The notes: generated by a model not told the origin, from the letters alone. A DNA stretch of 64,000 bases from an uncultured Pelagibacteraceae bacterium (GCA_902595125.1 CACJOY010000001.1:248001-312000), one strand, 5' to 3'. Positions 1 to 10,299 are shown, counted from the first letter of the stretch. A program made the numbers and translations.

Positions 1-506
1 TGACCTTTTTCTCTGATCCCTTTTCCTTTATATGGTTCAATTTTTCTTAATGTTTTAAGTTTTGAGACTATTGCTCCTACCTCTTGTTTGTCAGCTCCAG
101 AAATTTTTAATGTTGTTTGTTTTTCTACTAATATTTTAATTCCCTCAGGTATATCAAAGTTAATGTCATGACTGTAACCTAATTGAAGATTTAATTGATT
201 TCCTTTAAGTGCTGCCCTATATCCTACACCAACTAACTCAAGAATTTTTTCATATCCTTTACTAGATCCAATAACGGCATTATTAATTAAGCTTCTATTC
301 ATACCCCACAATCTTTTTGTTTCTTGATCAATCTTTATTGGCTTAATTGATATTTCTTTACCTTCTTTGATATCAAGTTTAAAAATATCCAAATCTATAT
401 TTAATGATTTTTTTCCTTGAGGCCCCTCTATATTTAAAATATTTCCAGCTAGAGCCACCTTAACTTTTTCTGGAATTGATATATTAATTTTACCTATCTT
501 AGACAT
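1..506 (-). CDS. rplF: 50S ribosomal protein L6, 3' end cut by window edge
   Basis: L6 binds 23S rRNA near the sarcin-ricin loop and supports factor binding on the large subunit. My own reading of this frame gives 168 codons beginning MSKIGKINISIPEKV and containing the L6 signature EPYKGKGIR close to the window edge. The start ATG (504-506) shares one base with the rpsH stop codon (TAATG), so translation is probably coupled. The last roughly ten codons lie beyond base 1. It is the most downstream visible gene of the spc part of the cluster. Confidence 0.95.
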   Translation of the reverse strand, partial: MSKIGKINISIPEKVKVALAGNILNIEGPQGKKSLNIDLDIFKLDIKEGKEISIKPIKIDQETKRLWGMNRSLINNAVIGSSKGYEKILELVGVGYRAALKGNQLNLQLGYSHDINFDIPEGIKILVEKQTTLKISGADKQEVGAIVSKLKTLRKIEPYKGKGIREKG

Positions 507-901
507 TAGAACACCTTACAAATTATTTCTCCACCGATGCGTTTTTTTCTAGCATCAATATCAGTCATTACACCTTGTGGAGTTGAAACTATTGCTATTC
601 CTAAACCGTTATTAATTTTTGGTAATCCATCGGCACTTGAGAAAATTCTTCGACCTGGCTTAGATACTCGCTCAAAAGTACTTATAACTGGGTTACCAGA
701 ATAATATTTCAATTCTAAAGAAAGTAGAGATTTGTTGTTTTCTGAAGTTACTTTAAAGTCTTTTATAAAACCTTCATTTTTAAGGATATCAGCAATCTTT
801 GCTTTAAAATTTGAAGATGGAAGTTCAACTTTTTTATGATTTCTATCTTGAGCATTTTTAACTCTAGCAATCATATCTCCTATTGGGTCACTTAAACTCA
901 T
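506..901 (-). CDS. rpsH: 30S ribosomal protein S8
   Basis: S8 binds the central domain of 16S rRNA early in small-subunit assembly. The 131 residues match the usual length. The start MSLSDPIGDMIARVKNAQ and the end GGEIICKVF are typical of the family. The gene lies 10 bases after rpsN and overlaps rplF by one base. In E. coli S8 represses spc translation by binding at rplE; no equivalent site was resolved here. Order rplN-rplX-rplE-rpsN-rpsH-rplF is the standard spc order. Confidence 0.98.
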   Translation of the reverse strand: MSLSDPIGDMIARVKNAQDRNHKKVELPSSNFKAKIADILKNEGFIKDFKVTSENNKSLLSLELKYYSGNPVISTFERVSKPGRRIFSSADGLPKINNGLGIAIVSTPQGVMTDIDARKKRIGGEIICKVF

Positions 902-911
902 AAATTCCTTT

Positions 912-1217
912 CTACCAACTAGATTTAACTAATCCGGGTATCTTTCCTTGTAAACCAAGTTGTCTTAATGCAATCCTTGATATCTTTAATTTTCTATATA
1001 CACCATGCGGTCTTCCTGTTATCTGACATCTGTTCATAACTCTAATCTTAGCTGAATTACGAGGTAATTTAGATAATTTTTGTTGAGCCTTAAATCTCTC
1101 TTCTAATGAAATTTTTTTATTCATAATAATTTTTTTTAGTTTTTCTCTTTTCTTATAAAACTTATTTGAGAGTTTAATTCTTCTATTATTTTTATTTATA
1201 GAACTTAACTTAGCCAT
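912..1217 (-). CDS. rpsN: 30S ribosomal protein S14 (long, zinc-free type)
   Basis: S14 sits in the head of the small subunit. At 101 residues this is the long form typical of proteobacteria. It carries the family block NRCQITGRPHGVYRKL followed by ISRIALRQLG, and lacks the two CxxC pairs of the short zinc-binding S14. It lies 2 bases after rplE. The N-terminus is very rich in Lys and Asn, as expected for this AT-rich genome. Confidence 0.98.
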   Translation of the reverse strand: MAKLSSINKNNRRIKLSNKFYKKREKLKKIIMNKKISLEERFKAQQKLSKLPRNSAKIRVMNRCQITGRPHGVYRKLKISRIALRQLGLQGKIPGLVKSSW

Positions 1218-1219
1218 TA

Positions 1220-1774
1220 TTAATTATCTCCTTTTTTTATAAATGGAAAATTTAATTTCTCTAGTAAAGCAAAACTATGTTCTTTACTTTTTGATGATAT
1301 AACAATTATAATATCTAATCCTCTTACTTTATCAGCTCTATCAAAACTTACCTCGGGAAAAATAATATGTTCTTTTACGCCAAATGTATAGTTACCAAAC
1401 TTATCAAAACCATTAGATGAAAGTCCTCTAAAGTCTTTTATTCTTGGTAGAGCTATATTTACTAATCTATCTAAAAATTCATACATTTTATCTTTTCTTA
1501 ATGTGACTTTCAAACCAGCATTTGATCCTTTACGAGTTTTAAAATTAGCAACTGATTTTTTAAATTTTGTCACCACAGGTTTTTGTCCAGAAATTTTTGC
1601 CAAATCTTCTTCACATGATTTGAGAATTTTTGATTCATTTCCATCTAATCCAAGTCCCATATTTAAAATTATTTTTTCAATTTTAGGTCCCATATATAAA
1701 TTTTTAAAACCAAATTGAGATTTTAATGAAGGTTGTATTTCCTTATAATAAAGCTCTTTAAGTCTAGGTACCAT
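1220..1774 (-). CDS. rplE: 50S ribosomal protein L5
   Basis: L5 binds 5S rRNA and forms part of the central protuberance, contacting P-site tRNA. The 184-residue protein is close to family length. It begins VPRLKELYYKEIQPSL and contains the conserved run KIILNMGLG and a VTLRKDKMYEFLDRL segment. Its first codon shares one base with the rplX stop at 1774. A plus-strand open frame across this gene (1503-1718) is a shadow. Confidence 0.98.
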   Translation of the reverse strand: MVPRLKELYYKEIQPSLKSQFGFKNLYMGPKIEKIILNMGLGLDGNESKILKSCEEDLAKISGQKPVVTKFKKSVANFKTRKGSNAGLKVTLRKDKMYEFLDRLVNIALPRIKDFRGLSSNGFDKFGNYTFGVKEHIIFPEVSFDRADKVRGLDIIIVISSKSKEHSFALLEKLNFPFIKKGDN

Positions 1775-2022
1775 TATTTCTTCACCTCTATTTTTTTACT
1801 TTTAGTTTTAGCATCAATGACTTTTAGGTTTGATAAATGAATAAAACTCTCTTTAGATACAATTCCGCCTTTTTTTTCTTTTGTTGTTTTAATATGTTTT
1901 TTTACCATATTTATCTCTTTTACTTTTGCCCTATTATTTGATCTATCAATCTCAATAACTTCACCCTCCTTTTTTTTATCTTTACCTGATAAAACTTGAA
2001 CCTTTAACCCTTTTTTAATCAT
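1774..2022 (-). CDS. rplX: 50S ribosomal protein L24, short form
   Basis: L24 starts large-subunit assembly by binding the 5' domain of 23S rRNA. The N-terminal KOW motif is visible ([18 protein letters not shown]). At 82 residues it is about 20 shorter than the usual 100-105. The reduction is in the C-terminal part, which ends in a Lys-rich tail; the KOW core is complete. It overlaps rplN and rplE by one base each, so no start alternative is needed. This fits genome compaction rather than damage. Confidence 0.96.
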   Translation of the reverse strand: MIKKGLKVQVLSGKDKKKEGEVIEIDRSNNRAKVKEINMVKKHIKTTKEKKGGIVSKESFIHLSNLKVIDAKTKSKKIEVKK

Positions 2023-2390
2023 TATAAAACCTCTGGTGCCAATGAAATAATTTTCATCTGTCCTCTATTTCTTAATTCTCTTGTTACTGGTCCAAAAATT
2101 CTTGTACCAACTGGTTCACCTTTATCGTCAACTAGTACGGCTGCATTATTATCAAATCTTACCTTAGAACCGTCATCTCTGTGGATCCCTTTTTTGACTC
2201 TAACAACTACAGCTTTATGAACTGAGCCCTTCTTTACTTTTCCTTTAGGAATAGCTTCTTTCACAGCAATTACAATTGTATCGCCAATGCTAGCATATCT
2301 TCTTTTAGATCCACCTAAAACTTTAATACATTCAATTTTTTTTGCTCCGGTGTTATCTGCAACAAGTAATTCTGTTTGAACTTGGATCAT
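2022..2390 (-). CDS. rplN: 50S ribosomal protein L14
   Basis: L14 lies at the subunit interface and binds 23S rRNA next to L19. At 122 residues it is exactly the normal length. It begins [19 protein letters not shown], contains [12 protein letters not shown], and ends LAPEVL, all diagnostic. It is coupled by one-base overlaps to rpsQ upstream and rplX downstream. There is no sign of transfer or damage. Confidence 0.98.
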   Translation of the reverse strand: MIQVQTELLVADNTGAKKIECIKVLGGSKRRYASIGDTIVIAVKEAIPKGKVKKGSVHKAVVVRVKKGIHRDDGSKVRFDNNAAVLVDDKGEPVGTRIFGPVTRELRNRGQMKIISLAPEVL

Positions 2391-2626
2391 TATTTTATAT
2401 TCTCCATAACTTGAAATCTTTTATTTTTTGAAAATGGTTTACTTTCAACTATCGATACTTTGTCTCCATTTTTAAATTTATTATTTTCGTCATGTGCATT
2501 ATATTTCTTTCTTACTTTAACTACTTTTTTAAGCAATGGATGTGAATATTTCCTTTCAACCATTACAGTAATTGTTTTATTGGGTTTATCGCTAACAACC
2601 ACACCTGTTAGAATTTTTTTAGGCAT
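2390..2626 (-). CDS. rpsQ: 30S ribosomal protein S17
   Basis: S17 binds the 5' and central domains of 16S rRNA. The 78-residue protein begins [18 protein letters not shown] and contains [18 protein letters not shown], the conserved S17 block (usually YxAHDE..C..GD). The cysteine usual at this place is replaced by Phe or Lys here. The start overlaps the rpmC stop by 8 bases and the end overlaps rplN by one base. Confidence 0.97.
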   Translation of the reverse strand: MPKKILTGVVVSDKPNKTITVMVERKYSHPLLKKVVKVRKKYNAHDENNKFKNGDKVSIVESKPFSKNKRFQVMENIK

Positions 2627-2810
2627 TAATTTTTCCTTTTAATAATGTTTTTAATCTGGCTATTGTTTTTTTGGTCTCTCCAATTTTAGCTGGATTTATA
2701 ACTTGCGAGTTCACCTTTTGAAATCTAAAATTAAATAAATCTTTTTTTAATTTATTGATGTTTTTAATTGCTTCATCTTTTGACATTTTTTTGATTTCTT
2801 GTTTTTTCAT
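2619..2810 (-). CDS. rpmC: 50S ribosomal protein L29
   Basis: L29 sits at the polypeptide exit tunnel beside L23 and helps dock the signal recognition particle. The 63-residue protein shows the family pattern: a helical N-terminus followed by [15 protein letters not shown] and ARLKTLL. It directly abuts rplP (stop at 2811) and overlaps rpsQ by 8 bases, so all three are probably translated in a coupled way. Confidence 0.96.
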   Translation of the reverse strand: MKKQEIKKMSKDEAIKNINKLKKDLFNFRFQKVNSQVINPAKIGETKKTIARLKTLLKGKINA

Positions 2811-3221
2811 TTATGCGAATCTCTTAATAGTTTTTGTTTTAATTGGTAATTTTGCTGATGCTTTATATAAAGCCTCTTTGGCTATTTCTTCAGTAACACC
2901 ATCTACTTCAAATAAGATTCTTCCTGGTTTTACTCTACACGCGTAAAATTCTGGAGACCCCTTACCTTTACCCATTCTTACTTCAATAGGTTTTTTTGAA
3001 ACTGGGATGTTTGGAAAAATTCTTGTCCATACCCTTCCTTGTCTTTTCATGTGTCTTGTTAATGCTACTCGGGCAGCTTCTATTTGTTTACCTGTAACTC
3101 TGTCAGGAGATAATGCTTTTAAAGCGTACGCGCCATAATTTATAAAATTTGCTCTTGAAGCTGTTCCGTGAATTCTTCCTTTATGAGCTTTACGCCATTT
3201 CGTTCTAACAGGTTGTAACAT
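2811..3221 (-). CDS. rplP: 50S ribosomal protein L16
   Basis: L16 organises the A-site region of the large subunit. At 136 residues it is normal length. The start [16 protein letters not shown] and the block [11 protein letters not shown] followed by [13 protein letters not shown] are diagnostic. The gene is one base downstream of rpsC and directly followed by rpmC. Its place in the S10 order (rplV-rpsC-rplP-rpmC-rpsQ) is standard. Confidence 0.98.
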   Translation of the reverse strand: MLQPVRTKWRKAHKGRIHGTASRANFINYGAYALKALSPDRVTGKQIEAARVALTRHMKRQGRVWTRIFPNIPVSKKPIEVRMGKGKGSPEFYACRVKPGRILFEVDGVTEEIAKEALYKASAKLPIKTKTIKRFA

Positions 3222-3222
3222 T

Positions 3223-3903
3223 TTACTCCTTACCTTCTTTCAAAGAAATTTTATTTGTTTCTTGACTAAATTCTTTTGCAAAAACTTCACCTTTATATAT
3301 CCAAACTTTAATACCAATTATACCATAAGTAGTTAATGCTTCGGCTTCTGCGTAATCTATGTCTGCTCTTAAAGTATGTGAAGGTATGCTGCCTTCTCTC
3401 AACCATTCTGTTCTTGCTATTTCATTTCCACCTAGTCTACCACTTATTGAGACTTTTATACCTTTTGCTCCTAGTCTTAAACATGATTGCATTGCTCTTT
3501 TCATCGCTCTTCTGTAAGAAATTCTTTTTACTAATTGTTGAGCAATATTTTCAGCAACTAAATAGGCATTTGTCTCAGGTTTTTTAACCTCTTTAATGTT
3601 AAGAGTTACCTCGTTTGTTGTGAAACTTGATAAATTATTTTTAATCTTATCGATATCACTTCCTTTTTTACCAATTACAAACCCAGGTCTTGATGTATAA
3701 ATAGTAACAAAACATTTATTAGCAGTTCTTTCTATCATAACTTTTGATACACCCGAGTTTATTACATTTTTTTTTATATATTCCCTAATTTTAAAATCTT
3801 CTATTAGATAGTTTCCAAAATCTTTTTTCTTTGCATACCAAACAGAGTCCCAGCCTCTATTAACACCTAATCTAAAACCTACAGGATTAACTTTTTGACC
3901 CAT
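3223..3903 (-). CDS. rpsC: 30S ribosomal protein S3
   Basis: S3 lines the mRNA entry channel and has helicase-like function with S4 and S5. The 226 residues contain a type II KH domain; its GKKG loop appears in the stretch [15 protein letters not shown] near residue 77. The start [13 protein letters not shown] is invariant in the family. The start lies 17 bases inside the end of rplV, an unusually long overlap for ribosomal protein genes. Confidence 0.98.
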   Translation of the reverse strand: MGQKVNPVGFRLGVNRGWDSVWYAKKKDFGNYLIEDFKIREYIKKNVINSGVSKVMIERTANKCFVTIYTSRPGFVIGKKGSDIDKIKNNLSSFTTNEVTLNIKEVKKPETNAYLVAENIAQQLVKRISYRRAMKRAMQSCLRLGAKGIKVSISGRLGGNEIARTEWLREGSIPSHTLRADIDYAEAEALTTYGIIGIKVWIYKGEVFAKEFSQETNKISLKEGKE

Positions 3904-4285
3904 GACTCTCCATTTTTTTTAGTTCAGATAAAATTATAGTAACACTTGAATAAGGCTTTAAAATTGGTGCTGCTCTTCCTTTTGCTCTTGGTCTAAATCT
4001 TTTCATTACAATTTTTTTTCCACAATATGCCTCTTTCACGATTAATTTATCAATATCATATTGGAAATTGTTTTCAGCATTAGCAACAGCTGAGCTTATA
4101 GTCTTTTTGATATCCCTACTTATTCTTTTTTCAGAAAACTCCAAGTTTCTCATTGCTAAATCAACTTTTTTACCTACTATTGTTTTTAAAATTGGATTTA
4201 ATTTTCTTACACTAGATCTTATGTTGTTATTAATTGATCTAACTGTCTTATCTTTACTATTTTTTATTTTCTTTTTTTTACTCAT
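3887..4285 (-). CDS. rplV: 50S ribosomal protein L22
   Basis: L22 contributes a long hairpin to the polypeptide exit tunnel, next to the macrolide site. The 132-residue protein has a Lys-rich N-terminal extension of about 22 residues before the core. The core contains AVANAENNF and the hairpin region [14 protein letters not shown]. Its last 17 bases overlap the start of rpsC in another frame. No deletion in the macrolide-relevant loop is evident. Confidence 0.96.
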   Translation of the reverse strand: MSKKKKIKNSKDKTVRSINNNIRSSVRKLNPILKTIVGKKVDLAMRNLEFSEKRISRDIKKTISSAVANAENNFQYDIDKLIVKEAYCGKKIVMKRFRPRAKGRAAPILKPYSSVTIILSELKKMESHGSKS

Positions 4286-4287
4286 AA

Positions 4288-4587
4288 TTATTTTTTACCC
4301 TCGGCTTCTGCTGGTTTTGCTTTTTTATCAGCAGGTGTATGTCCAAAAAAAGTTCGTGTAGGTGCAAATTCACCTAATTTGTGACCTACCATGTCCTCTG
4401 AAATAGTAATCGGTATAAATTTTTTTCCATTATAAATTAAAAAACTTACTCCTACGAAATCTGGAATAATTGTCGATTTTCTAGACCATGTTTTAATAGG
4501 TATTTTTTTTGTATCTATTTTATACTTATCAACTTTTTTCATTAAACTTTCCTCCACAAAAGGGCCTTTCCAAACTGCTCTAGCCAT
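4288..4587 (-). CDS. rpsS: 30S ribosomal protein S19
   Basis: S19 lies in the head of the small subunit with S13 and contacts tRNA. At 99 residues it is near the usual 92. It begins [15 protein letters not shown], contains [14 protein letters not shown], and continues with [14 protein letters not shown], all conserved. The C-terminal tail [14 protein letters not shown] is Lys/Glu-rich and slightly extended. The start overlaps the rplB stop by one base. Confidence 0.98.
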   Translation of the reverse strand: MARAVWKGPFVEESLMKKVDKYKIDTKKIPIKTWSRKSTIIPDFVGVSFLIYNGKKFIPITISEDMVGHKLGEFAPTRTFFGHTPADKKAKPAEAEGKK

Positions 4588-5426
4588 TATTTAGTATCCT
4601 TTCTTTTGTTTCGTCTTCTCACTATAAATTTATCTGTTCTTTTATTGTCCCTAGTTTTTAAGCCTTTTGCTGATTGTCCTGTAGGCGACACTGGATGTCG
4701 TCCTCCCGCCGTTTTACCTTCACCACCACCATGTGGGTGGTCTACTGGATTTTTCACAACACCTCTCGTATGTGGTCTTCTTCCTAACCATCTAGACCTA
4801 CCAGCTTTACCAATTTTTATATTTTTTTGATCTGGGTTACTCAATACCCCAATTGTAGCTCGAGCTCTTGAGTCAATTTTACGTACTTCACCTGAGGCCA
4901 ATTTAATTAAGCTATAGTTACCATCTAATCCACTAATTGTTACCGAAGTACCAGCTGACCTTGCTAATTTACCACCAGCACCAGGTTGAATTTCAACATT
5001 ATGAATATCAATACCAACTGGAATATCTTGTAATGGCATACAGTTACCAACTTTAATTTCTTTTTTGGAACCGTTTTCTATTTTATCACCAACTTTTATT
5101 TTTTGTGGAGCCAAATAGTACGCATGTGTATTATCTTCAAATTTAACTAACATTATATAACAGGATCTATTTGGATCATATTCAATCCTTTCAACTAATG
5201 CGATCATATCATTTTTCTTACGATAAAAATCAACATGTCTGTACATTTTTTTATGACCACCAGCTCTGTTTATTGATGTTATGTGACCATTATTATTTCT
5301 ACCTTTCATTGAATTTTTCGGTGAAACTAAAGATTTAAAAGGTTTGCCTCTCCAAAGTCCACTTCTATCAACAAGAATTGTGCCCCTTGTAGATTTTGTA
5401 TATGGTTTAAAGGTTTTTAATGTCAT
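4587..5426 (-). CDS. rplB: 50S ribosomal protein L2
   Basis: L2 is needed for subunit association and peptidyl transferase activity. The 279-residue protein carries [19 protein letters not shown] near residue 43 and the invariant [11 protein letters not shown] close to the C-terminus, which includes the functional His. The gene follows rplW by 3 bases and overlaps rpsS by one. It is one of the better codon-conserved genes in the window. Confidence 0.98.
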   Translation of the reverse strand: MTLKTFKPYTKSTRGTILVDRSGLWRGKPFKSLVSPKNSMKGRNNNGHITSINRAGGHKKMYRHVDFYRKKNDMIALVERIEYDPNRSCYIMLVKFEDNTHAYYLAPQKIKVGDKIENGSKKEIKVGNCMPLQDIPVGIDIHNVEIQPGAGGKLARSAGTSVTISGLDGNYSLIKLASGEVRKIDSRARATIGVLSNPDQKNIKIGKAGRSRWLGRRPHTRGVVKNPVDHPHGGGEGKTAGGRHPVSPTGQSAKGLKTRDNKRTDKFIVRRRNKRKDTK

Positions 5427-5429
5427 AAA

Positions 5430-5723
5430 TTAAACGCCAGTCGTTAAGTCAATACTTTGACCTTTTTTTAAAGTTATAATTGCTTTTTTGAATCCAGGAA
5501 TCTTAACTTTTTTTCCTCTTGTTAGTTTAGTTCTTCTTTGTTTGTTAATAATATTTATCTTAGTTACGTTTACTTTAAAAATTTTTTCAATATTTTTTTT
5601 TAGATTTTTTTTATTTGCCTTAGAAGGAACTTTGAATATTATCTTGTTGTACTCGGATTGGTTAGTTGATTTCTCAGTAACTAAAGGAAATAAAATTTTA
5701 TCGTATAAATTTATTTTGTCCAT
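5430..5723 (-). CDS. rplW: 50S ribosomal protein L23
   Basis: L23 sits at the tunnel exit and is the docking site for trigger factor and SRP. The protein is 97 residues, the normal length. It shows ILFPLVTEKSTNQSEYNKIIFKV-like N-terminal strands and a basic loop with RRTKLTRGKKVKIPGFKKA, typical of L23. It lies one base after rplD and 3 bases before rplB. Confidence 0.97.
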   Translation of the reverse strand: MDKINLYDKILFPLVTEKSTNQSEYNKIIFKVPSKANKKNLKKNIEKIFKVNVTKINIINKQRRTKLTRGKKVKIPGFKKAIITLKKGQSIDLTTGV

Positions 5724-5724
5724 C

Positions 5725-6348
5725 TTATATATACCTTTTTTCTAATTCCTTAATAGAATTTTCTGTGAAAACAATTTTTTTAAATTTAACAATATCGAAA
5801 GCACTAAAATGATTTACATCGGTAACTTTAATATGAGGAATATTTCTTATTGATTTTTCAATATTTTCTTTAGAAGATTTATCTAATATTATTAATGAAT
5901 TCAATATCTCAAATTTTTTTAATAAAATATTCATTTCTTTTGTTTTTTTAATCTTTGAGTCAAAATTACTAAAAACTAATAAATTATTGTTTTTATTTTT
6001 TTCACTTATTAGTGAAGCAATACTTTGTTTTTTTTCTGTTTTGTTTAGTTTTCTTTTTTTGTATGCTAATTCACCTTTTGGACCATGTGCAACACCACCT
6101 CCTACAAATATCGGAGCTTTCTTACTTGCATGTCTTGCATTACCAGTTCCTTTTTGAGCATAAATTTTCGATGTAGGACCTGATACCTCATTTTGTTGCT
6201 TAGTTTTTGCATGTCTTTTTTTATAATTAGCATTTGTCTTATATAAAACATTATTCACAAGCCTTTTATTTACTTTGGCTGAAAAAATTCTATCTAGAAC
6301 TTCGATTGAGTCCTTTTTGCCATCAATACTAATTTTTTCTATTTTCAT
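5725..6348 (-). CDS. rplD: 50S ribosomal protein L4
   Basis: L4 reaches into the exit tunnel opposite L22 and in many bacteria represses the S10 operon. The 207-residue protein has the extended-loop signature QKGTGNARHASKKAPIFVGG around residue 66 and the following GPK. No S10-type leader hairpin for L4 control could be placed, because rpsJ directly follows fusA with one base between them. It overlaps rplC by one base. Confidence 0.97.
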   Translation of the reverse strand: MKIEKISIDGKKDSIEVLDRIFSAKVNKRLVNNVLYKTNANYKKRHAKTKQQNEVSGPTSKIYAQKGTGNARHASKKAPIFVGGGVAHGPKGELAYKKRKLNKTEKKQSIASLISEKNKNNNLLVFSNFDSKIKKTKEMNILLKKFEILNSLIILDKSSKENIEKSIRNIPHIKVTDVNHFSAFDIVKFKKIVFTENSIKELEKRYI

Positions 6349-7058
6349 TATTTCTTTTTCTTTTCAGGGGTTTTTTTTGCTTCTTCGGTAGCCTTGATTT
6401 TTTCTATTATTGTCATCTTTTTTATATTTTTAACTGAACCTTTGACAAAAATTTCTGAATTTTTTGACCCAGGTATTGACCCTTTTAAATAAAGCAGTTC
6501 ATTTTCAATATCTGTTCTAATTATCTCTATATTCTGCATAGTTCTTAATTTGTTACCCATGTGACCAGCCATTTTTTTTCCTTTAAAAACTTTTCCTGGA
6601 TCCTGTCTTTGTCCAGTAGAGCCGTGAGATCTATGAGATACAGAAACTCCATGAGTTGCTCTTAAACCTCCAAAATTATGTCTTTTCATAGCGCCGGCGA
6701 AGCCTTTTCCAATTGTCTTTGACTTCGTATCTACAAATTTAATATCTTTGAAAATCTCAAGGCCGAATTCATTACCTTCTTTGTAGTTATCAATATTTAA
6801 GACTCTGTATTCTTTTAATTTTCGCTTAGCTTCAGTATTTTTTTTTGTAAAATAACCTTTCATTGATTTAGTTAACTTTGAGCTTTTAATTTTTCCATAA
6901 CCAAGTTGCACCGCTTTATAACCTCTCTTTTCCTGATCAATTACGTTGATAACTCTCGCTTTTTCCATTTTTAAAACCGTTACTGGAACAAGTTGACCTG
7001 TTTTATAAAATTCTCGGGTCATACCTATTTTTTTTCCAATTAAAGCTATTTCACTCAT
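6348..7058 (-). CDS. rplC: 50S ribosomal protein L3
   Basis: L3 starts assembly of the large subunit and reaches toward the peptidyl transferase centre. The 236 residues begin MSEIALIGKKIGMTREF and contain GSTGQRQDPGKVFKGKKMAG; the Gln in GQRQDPG is the residue methylated by PrmB in relatives. The C-terminus has a Lys-rich extension of about 25 residues (EEAKKTPEKKKK at the end). It is 2 bases after rpsJ. Confidence 0.98.
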   Translation of the reverse strand: MSEIALIGKKIGMTREFYKTGQLVPVTVLKMEKARVINVIDQEKRGYKAVQLGYGKIKSSKLTKSMKGYFTKKNTEAKRKLKEYRVLNIDNYKEGNEFGLEIFKDIKFVDTKSKTIGKGFAGAMKRHNFGGLRATHGVSVSHRSHGSTGQRQDPGKVFKGKKMAGHMGNKLRTMQNIEIIRTDIENELLYLKGSIPGSKNSEIFVKGSVKNIKKMTIIEKIKATEEAKKTPEKKKK

Positions 7059-7060
7059 AA

Positions 7061-7369
7061 TTAAATCTTAATCTCCACATCAACACCTGAGGCTAAATCT
7101 AGTTTCATTAAGGCTTCAACTGTTTGTGGTGTTGGTTCAATAATATCTATTAATCTTTTATGTGTTCTAGACTCAAACTGCTCACGACTTTTTTTATCTA
7201 TATGTGGTGATCTTAAAACTGTATATCTTTCAATTCTTGTAGGTAAAGGAATTGGGCCTTTTATGGTAGCTCCAGTTCTCTTAACAGTATTTACAATTTC
7301 CTCTGTTGATGCATCTAAAATTTTATTATCGTATGCACGTAGTTTTATTCTTATATTCTGTTTTTCCAT
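7061..7369 (-). CDS. rpsJ: 30S ribosomal protein S10
   Basis: S10 is a head protein of the small subunit and the NusE partner of NusB in antitermination. The start was placed at the ATG at 7367-7369, giving 102 residues beginning [14 protein letters not shown]; a TTG four codons upstream lies inside fusA and gives a non-family extension. Family blocks [21 protein letters not shown] are complete. There is only one base between the fusA stop and this start, so tuf, often found here, is absent. Confidence 0.97.
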   Translation of the reverse strand: MEKQNIRIKLRAYDNKILDASTEEIVNTVKRTGATIKGPIPLPTRIERYTVLRSPHIDKKSREQFESRTHKRLIDIIEPTPQTVEALMKLDLASGVDVEIKI

Positions 7370-7370
7370 A

Positions 7371-9449
7371 TTAGCCTGCAATTTTTTTAGTTACTTCGTC
7401 TTGAACATTTTGTGGAACTTTTGAATAATGATCAAAAAACATTGAATATTGTGCTCTACCCTGAGACATTGATCTTAGATTATTTATATAGCCAAACATA
7501 TTTGCTAATGGAACCATTGCTGTGATAACAGTAGCGTTACCTCTTTGTTCCTGAGTACTTATTTGACCTCTTCTACTATTTAAATCTCCAATAACATCTC
7601 CCATATAATCTTCTGGGGTTACAACCTCAACTCTCATCACTGGTTCTAATAATTTTAAAGTACCTTTTGTGCAAGCCTCTTTAAAACATGCCCTACTAGC
7701 TAATTCAAAAGCAAGTACACTAGAGTCTACATCGTGATGAAGTCCATCTAAAATCGTGACTTTATAATCAATCATTGGGAATCCTGCTAAAATTCCCCCA
7801 TCTGAAACTGTCTCAATACCTTTTTCAACACCAGGAATAAATTCTTTTGGTATTGCACCTCCTTTAATCTTGCTCTCAACTGATCTACCAGCACCAGGCT
7901 CTTGAGGTTCAACAAGAAGTTTTACTTTAGCAAATTGTCCGGCTCCTCCACTCTGTTTTTTGTGTGTGTATTCAACTTCTGAAGCATTTTCTAATGTTTC
8001 TCTATAAGCAACTTGAGGGGCTCCAACATTCGCTTCAACTTTAAATTCTCTTTTCATTCTATCAACAATAATATCCAAATGGAGTTCTCCCATTCCTTTA
8101 ATAATTGTTTGTCCTGACTCTTCATCTGAAGTTACCCTAAATGAAGGATCTTCTTTTGCTAATCTTCCTAATGCTTCACCCATTTTTTCCTGGTCAGCTT
8201 TAGTTTTTGGTTCTACGGCAATTTCTATTACTGGGTCTGGAAATTCCATTGGTTCTAGTAAAACGGGTTTCTCTTCGTCACATAATGTATGACCAGTTAT
8301 AGTATATTTTAATCCTGCTAATGCTACTATGTCACCTGCGTTAGCTTCTTTTATATCTTCCCTTGAATTTGCATGCATCAGGAGCATACGACCGACTCTC
8401 TCTTCTTTCTCTTTAGAGGAATTGTAGATTCCAGTACCTGTTTTAATTGTTCCAGAGTAAACTCTTATGAATGTAAGTGAACCTACAAAAGGATCGTTAG
8501 CAACTTTAAAAGCTAAAGCTGAAAAACCAGCGCCGTCATCAAATTTCATTTCAATTTCTTCTTCAGAACCAGGTTTAGTTCCTTTGATTGAGCCAATATC
8601 TATTGGGCTAGGTAAGTAATTAATAACAGCATCAAGTAATGGCTGAACGCCTTTATTTTTAAAAGCTGAACCAGTTAAAATAGGGACAAAACTAAAATTC
8701 AATGTGCCTTTTCTTATGCATTTAATTAAATCCTCTTCTTTAATCTCGTCTCCATTTAAGTATGCTTCCATTAATTTTTCATCTTGCTCAACAGCCGTTT
8801 CAACTAATTCTGTTCTATATTTTTGAGATATTTCCTTTAAATCATCTGGAATTTCTTTATATTCCCATTCTGCACCTAGTGCTTCGTTTTTCCAGACTTG
8901 AGCTTTCATTTTAACTAGATCTACAACACCAGTTAACGATGCTTCAGCGCCAATAGGAACTTGAATGACCAAAGGTTTGGCACCCAATCTATCTCTAATC
9001 ATATCTACACATCTAAAAAAATCAGCTCCTGTTCTATCTAATTTATTAACAAAACAAATTCTTGGAACTTTATATTTGTCCGCTTGTCTCCAAACCGTTT
9101 CTGATTGAGGTTCAACACCTGCAACACCATCAAATACAGCTACAGCTCCATCTAAAACTTTTAAAGATCTTTCAACCTCAATTGTGAAATCTACGTGACC
9201 TGGTGTATCAATAATATTAATCCTATGATCTTGCCAAAAACAAGTAGTAGCTGCTGAAGTAATTGTAATTCCTCGTTCTTGTTCTTGCTCCATCCAATCC
9301 ATTGTTGCAGCACCATCATGAACCTCACCAATCTTATGACTCTTACCAGTATAATATAATACTCTTTCAGTTGTTGTGGTTTTACCAGCATCTATGTGAG
9401 CCATTATTCCAATATTTCTATATTTATCTAATGTATGAGTTCTAGCCAT
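7371..9449 (-). CDS. fusA: Elongation factor G
   Basis: EF-G is the GTPase that drives translocation and, with RRF, ribosome recycling. I start it at the ATG 9447-9449 ([20 protein letters not shown], 692 residues). The GTG four codons earlier overlaps the likely Shine-Dalgarno GGTGG. G-domain motifs are present: P-loop [12 protein letters not shown] near residue 17, DTPGHVDF near 80 and NKLDR near 135. Domains II to V follow with the domain IV region intact. It lies 5 bases after rpsG in the str order rpsL-rpsG-fusA. Confidence 0.98.
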   Translation of the reverse strand: MARTHTLDKYRNIGIMAHIDAGKTTTTERVLYYTGKSHKIGEVHDGAATMDWMEQEQERGITITSAATTCFWQDHRINIIDTPGHVDFTIEVERSLKVLDGAVAVFDGVAGVEPQSETVWRQADKYKVPRICFVNKLDRTGADFFRCVDMIRDRLGAKPLVIQVPIGAEASLTGVVDLVKMKAQVWKNEALGAEWEYKEIPDDLKEISQKYRTELVETAVEQDEKLMEAYLNGDEIKEEDLIKCIRKGTLNFSFVPILTGSAFKNKGVQPLLDAVINYLPSPIDIGSIKGTKPGSEEEIEMKFDDGAGFSALAFKVANDPFVGSLTFIRVYSGTIKTGTGIYNSSKEKEERVGRMLLMHANSREDIKEANAGDIVALAGLKYTITGHTLCDEEKPVLLEPMEFPDPVIEIAVEPKTKADQEKMGEALGRLAKEDPSFRVTSDEESGQTIIKGMGELHLDIIVDRMKREFKVEANVGAPQVAYRETLENASEVEYTHKKQSGGAGQFAKVKLLVEPQEPGAGRSVESKIKGGAIPKEFIPGVEKGIETVSDGGILAGFPMIDYKVTILDGLHHDVDSSVLAFELASRACFKEACTKGTLKLLEPVMRVEVVTPEDYMGDVIGDLNSRRGQISTQEQRGNATVITAMVPLANMFGYINNLRSMSQGRAQYSMFFDHYSKVPQNVQDEVTKKIAG

Positions 9450-9454
9450 AATTT

Positions 9455-9925
9455 TTACCACCTAAAATGTGCAAATGCTTTATTAGACTCTGCCATTTTA
9501 TGTACATCCTCTCTTTTTTTGACTGCTGCTCCTTTTTTTTCATAAGCATCAAAGAGTTCATTAAAAATTTTATCTGACATATGTTTATCTTTTCTCTTCC
9601 TAGCTGAGTCAACTAACCACCTAATAGCAAGTGCTTGTGCTCTTTTACTTTTTACTTCGACTGGAACTTGATAAGTTGCTCCACCAACTCTTCGAGATCT
9701 CACTTCTACTGTGGGTTTTATATTATTGATTGCTTCATTAAAAATATTGATTGGTTCATCTTTTGATTTTGTCTTAATTTTATCTATAGCATCGTAAACT
9801 ATTTTAGCAGCAACCCCTCTTTTGCCATCATACATTATATTATTTATAAGTTTTGGAATTATAGTTGAATTAAATTTTGGATCTGGAACAATATTTTTTT
9901 TAGGTTGAGTTTTTTTTCTAGACAT
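9455..9925 (-). CDS. rpsG: 30S ribosomal protein S7
   Basis: S7 nucleates assembly of the head of the small subunit and lines the E site. It is 156 residues, the usual length. The signature [17 protein letters not shown], followed by [15 protein letters not shown]-like sequence (here [16 protein letters not shown]), is clear. The gene starts 2 bases after rpsL ends and precedes fusA. Confidence 0.98.
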   Translation of the reverse strand: MSRKKTQPKKNIVPDPKFNSTIIPKLINNIMYDGKRGVAAKIVYDAIDKIKTKSKDEPINIFNEAINNIKPTVEVRSRRVGGATYQVPVEVKSKRAQALAIRWLVDSARKRKDKHMSDKIFNELFDAYEKKGAAVKKREDVHKMAESNKAFAHFRW

Positions 9926-9927
9926 TT

Positions 9928-10299
9928 TTATTTACCTTTTTTTGTTCCATAAAGGGATCTTCTTTTTTTTCTGTTAGCAACTCCTTGAGTATCTAGATTG
10001 CCTCTTAAGATGTGATATCTTACTCCCGGTAAGTCTTTCACTCTTCCGCCTCTAATTAAAACAACTGAGTGTTCTTGTAAATTATGACCTTCACCAGGGA
10101 TATAAGCAGTTACTTCGAAGCCATTTGACAACCTAACCCTGGCAACTTTTCTTAATGCTGAATTTGGTTTCTTTGGAGTGGTTGTATAAACTTTAACGCA
10201 CACACCTCTTTTTAAAGGTTGCTTTTCCAAAGCTGGAACTTTGTTCCTTGTAACTTGTTTAATTCTCTTTTTTTTCAACAACTGATTTATAGTTGGCAT
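9928..10299 (-). CDS. rpsL: 30S ribosomal protein S12
   Basis: S12 sits at the decoding centre and controls accuracy. It is 123 residues, the normal length. It holds [20 protein letters not shown], with the Lys (equivalent to K42/K43) whose change gives streptomycin resistance in relatives, and [14 protein letters not shown], with the Asp that RimO methylthiolates. Both sites look wild type. It begins the str operon; the 166-base gap upstream separates it from rpoC. Confidence 0.98.
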   Translation of the reverse strand: MPTINQLLKKKRIKQVTRNKVPALEKQPLKRGVCVKVYTTTPKKPNSALRKVARVRLSNGFEVTAYIPGEGHNLQEHSVVLIRGGRVKDLPGVRYHILRGNLDTQGVANRKKRRSLYGTKKGK

